From Mycolicibacterium houstonense (GTDB taxonomy: Bacteria > Actinomycetota > Actinomycetes > Mycobacteriales > Mycobacteriaceae), in contig NZ_LT546208.1 of assembly GCF_900078665.2 (NCBI RefSeq), forward strand, positions 602,243 to 640,325: 38,083 nt of DNA, in the 5' to 3' direction. Within the stretch, counting starts at the first letter, position 1. The number at the start of each line of letters is the position of its first letter. Both the position numbers and the translations under genes were made by a program. Shown here piece by piece: positions 36,529-38,083 of this stretch. The notes below the pieces were generated by a model. It was not told the origin of the DNA. It saw nothing but the letters and a program-made list of their open reading frames with translations, and searched no databases.

Positions 36529-37215
36529 TTAGCGCGTCGGGGCACCGGGGACGGTGCAGACCATGACGCGGCGCGCCACGAGAGCCGCGGCCCGCGGGTC
36601 ACCTCGTTCGATCGCCGAGTAAAGGTCTGCATGCGCCTTCTCGTCGCGGCGAACGGTGGCCGGCGACCACTGATCGTGATTGGCGAAGATCTCTGCGGAG
36701 GTAGACCGGAGCGTTCCCGCGAAGGACTCATACAGCGTCACGATCACCGAGTTGTGCGTTGCCGCAACGATTCCGGCATGGAACCGGAGATCGGCCTCGA
36801 TCAGGTCGGACGTATTCGACGCCGACTGCCGCGCCGCCAGGGCCCGCTTGATCTCGTCGAGATCCGAACGAGTGCGACGATGCGCGGCCAGCCGGCTCGC
36901 CTCGACCTCGAGCAACAGCCGTACCTCGGTGACGTCGCCGATATCGGACTGCCGGATCTGACGATCGAGTTCCGATACCGGCGTCGCGGAGACCACGAAG
37001 GTGCCGGAGCCTTGCCGCGAGCTCAGCTGACCGGATGCGATCAAGGTCCGCACGGCTTCCCTGCTGGTGGACCGGCCGACCCCGAGGAGCCTGGCCAGCT
37101 CCTGCTCGTTGGGGATCCGGGCACCGACCGGCCACTCTCCCTGCTTGATCAGGCGACTCAGTTCGGCGCTGCACTGCACGACGAGCGAGTCACGTTCGAC
37201 CGCGCGAACCGCCAC
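36529..37215 (-). CDS. GntR-family regulator (FadR/FCD type)
   Basis: 228 residues from GTG 37215, chosen for AGGAGG six bases upstream; an ATG at 37233 lacks a site. The N-terminal winged HTH reads GEWPVGARIPNEQELARLLGVGRSTSREAVRTLIASGQLSSRQGSGTFV. The C-terminal FCD domain has the metal/ligand residues in ADLRFHAGIVAATHNS and EKAHADLYSAIERGD. Regulators of this type sense organic acids. It lies between the two copies of the small secreted protein gene and reads away from dnaE2; its target is unclear. Confidence 0.92.
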   Translation of the reverse strand: MAVRAVERDSLVVQCSAELSRLIKQGEWPVGARIPNEQELARLLGVGRSTSREAVRTLIASGQLSSRQGSGTFVVSATPVSELDRQIRQSDIGDVTEVRLLLEVEASRLAAHRRTRSDLDEIKRALAARQSASNTSDLIEADLRFHAGIVAATHNSVIVTLYESFAGTLRSTSAEIFANHDQWSPATVRRDEKAHADLYSAIERGDPRAAALVARRVMVCTVPGAPTR

Positions 37216-37282
37216 CGCCAGCCTCCTCGTCATCAGGTACTCAATGTCCCCTGATGATCTTAGGGGTCGATGCGGGCGCAGA

Positions 37283-37603
37283 TCAGCACTTCACGTCGAC
37301 ATACACGGTCTTGCCGGTGACCGTGGTGGAGAGATCACCGCCGGGGACGCCATGGTCGGTGCGCGAATACGTCTGGCCGTGCCGAACCGCGGTGACCGCG
37401 CAGTCGTCGGATCGTCCGGTGCCGAACCTGTTGACGATGACGGCATAGCCCTGCGCCTTGAGCTGGTGGACAACCTGATCGACCGACGACGGCCCGGTCG
37501 GCGCCGCACCGGCGACCGCCACCGGACCGAACAACACGCCCAGTAGCGCCGCCGCGGCCGCCAGGTGAATAGACCGACACCGCCTGATGGACATGCTGTT
37601 CAT
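37283..37603 (-). CDS. Small secreted protein with two cysteines
   Basis: 106 residues. Basic start (SIRRCRSIH), hydrophobic segment and a cleavage site near VAVAGA-AP indicate a signal peptide. The mature part of about 70 residues has two Cys (in DDCAVTAV and at the very C-terminus, VDVKC), likely a disulfide after export. It resembles small exported proteins common in mycobacteria; no function known to me. ATG 37603 has GGAAGGGA about eight bases upstream. A decayed copy lies at 36194-36470. Confidence 0.85.
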   Translation of the reverse strand: MNSMSIRRCRSIHLAAAAALLGVLFGPVAVAGAAPTGPSSVDQVVHQLKAQGYAVIVNRFGTGRSDDCAVTAVRHGQTYSRTDHGVPGGDLSTTVTGKTVYVDVKC

Positions 37604-37657
37604 TTCGCGATCCCTTCCGCACTTCGGGCCTACGTGACCTCCGGTAGCTCCAAAATT

Positions 37658-37674
37658 GCTCAGGTCCTCTGAGC
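37658..37674 (-). terminator. Hairpin downstream of dnaE2
   Basis: GCTCAG (37658-37663) pairs with CTGAGC (37669-37674) over a 5-base loop; on the minus strand AATTTT follows the stem. It sits 58 bases after the dnaE2 stop, so it may end that transcript. A TATGGT box (37681-37686, minus) just before it could be the -10 of the small secreted gene, in which case the hairpin would be in its leader. Confidence 0.4.
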
Positions 37675-37731
37675 ACTTTCACCATAACACCAGACCGCTC
37701 GGCGAAGTAAGGGTTACCTAACTCACAGCTG

Positions 37732-38083
37732 TCAGCGGAAGTCCCGCGACCGCGAACCGACCCGCAGCTTGACCGGGTCCATCCGGTCGGCGATCACGGT
37801 GACCGCGCCCGTGGCGTTCTGCACGATGCCGCGCACCACCAACGCCGGCGCGGTCTGAGCCAGCTTGCGGTAGCGCGCCCAGACCCCCGGTGCGCACAGC
37901 ACGTTGACCATCCCCGTCTCGTCTTCCAGATTCAGGAACGTCACGCCCTGCGCGGTCGCGGGACGCTGCCGGTGAGTCACCGCGCCGGCAACCAGGATTC
38001 GGGTGCCGTCGGCGACCTCCAGCAACTTGTCGGCCGGGATCACCCCGAGCGCGTCGAGATCGGCACGCAGGTACTGAGTGGGA
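37732..38083 (-). CDS. dnaE2: Error-prone DNA polymerase III alpha-like subunit DnaE2, C-terminal part
   Basis: 117 codons are visible; the gene continues beyond the right edge. The text YLRADLDALGVIPADKLLEVADGTRILVAG, then THRQRPATAQGVTFLNLEDETGMVNVLC and the end VGSRSRDFR, is the OB-fold tail characteristic of actinobacterial DnaE2. This is the damage-inducible translesion polymerase that works with ImuA'/ImuB. As a core gene it marks the likely edge of the catabolic region. Confidence 0.93.
   Translation of the reverse strand, partial: PTQYLRADLDALGVIPADKLLEVADGTRILVAGAVTHRQRPATAQGVTFLNLEDETGMVNVLCAPGVWARYRKLAQTAPALVVRGIVQNATGAVTVIADRMDPVKLRVGSRSRDFR

Noticed and set aside
37248..37266. 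Short inverted repeat CCCCT-N9-AGGGG between the GntR and secreted-protein genes
   Set aside because: Five-base arms with a 9-base centre are too weak to call an operator or terminator.

Overview
The window is high-GC actinobacterial DNA, most likely from a mycobacterium of the environmental, aromatic-degrading kind (Mycolicibacterium-like). The evidence is the C-terminal end of an error-prone DNA polymerase DnaE2 at the right edge, a small secreted two-cysteine protein of mycobacterial style beside it, frequent GTG/TTG starts, dense 4-base start/stop overlaps and aromatic catabolic genes of actinobacterial type. A related genus such as Rhodococcus is not excluded. I see no transposase, integrase, tRNA, rRNA or CRISPR array.

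Layout. (1) 1-1292: 3' part of an amidase-signature gene, separated by a strong bidirectional hairpin terminator from (2) a long leftward catabolic array (15944 down to 1350). In order of transcription this holds two alpha/beta hydrolases flanking a pyroglutamyl-peptidase-like gene, an extradiol dioxygenase, Rieske ferredoxin reductase and ferredoxin, Rieske dioxygenase alpha and beta subunits, a two-component flavin hydroxylase (an acyl-CoA-dehydrogenase-fold oxygenase plus an SsuE-type reductase) around a second extradiol dioxygenase, a lipase-fold secreted protein that lacks catalytic residues, and a hydratase / acetaldehyde dehydrogenase / aldolase / decarboxylase block in dmpEFGH order. 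(3) A rightward block at 16145-20751: a divergent hydratase paralogue, an IclR regulator, a DUF2848 protein, an Old Yellow Enzyme-like reductase and a nitrilase-superfamily hydrolase. (4) A large ATPase-LuxR regulator (20755-23070) divergent from a second Rieske dioxygenase operon (23281-26280: alpha, beta, an 85-residue protein, a BphB-like dihydrodiol dehydrogenase), then an NTF2-like protein and a LysR regulator. (5) A ubiD / PPOX-like / ubiX decarboxylase operon divergent from an HpaB-type flavin hydroxylase. (6) 32155-36155: a module with the gene order and residues of aqdRABC, the pathway that destroys alkylquinolone signals: TetR repressor, carboxylesterase, FAD monooxygenase and a cofactor-free 2,4-dioxygenase of the HOD family. 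(7) A pseudogene and an intact copy of a small secreted protein flanking a GntR regulator, then dnaE2.

How it may work together. Blocks 2 and 4 hold nearly all steps for oxidising an aromatic ring to a catechol, meta-cleaving it, hydrolysing the product and turning the C5 fragment into pyruvate and acetyl-CoA. Only one ferredoxin/reductase pair is present for two Rieske oxygenases. The aqd-like module would turn a 2-alkyl-4-quinolone into a 3-hydroxyquinolone, then an N-acylanthranilate and CO, then anthranilate and a fatty acid. Three further C-N hydrolase families (amidase, Pcp-like, nitrilase-like) in the same locus hint at nitrogen-containing substrates, but this is inference; the substrate of the large array cannot be read from sequence alone.

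Regulation. Two near-identical 22-bp palindromes sit in the aqdR/aqdA promoter region. A looser 19-bp motif (CGTTCC-N7-CGGAMCG-like) recurs in five other intergenic regions and may mark a shared regulon.
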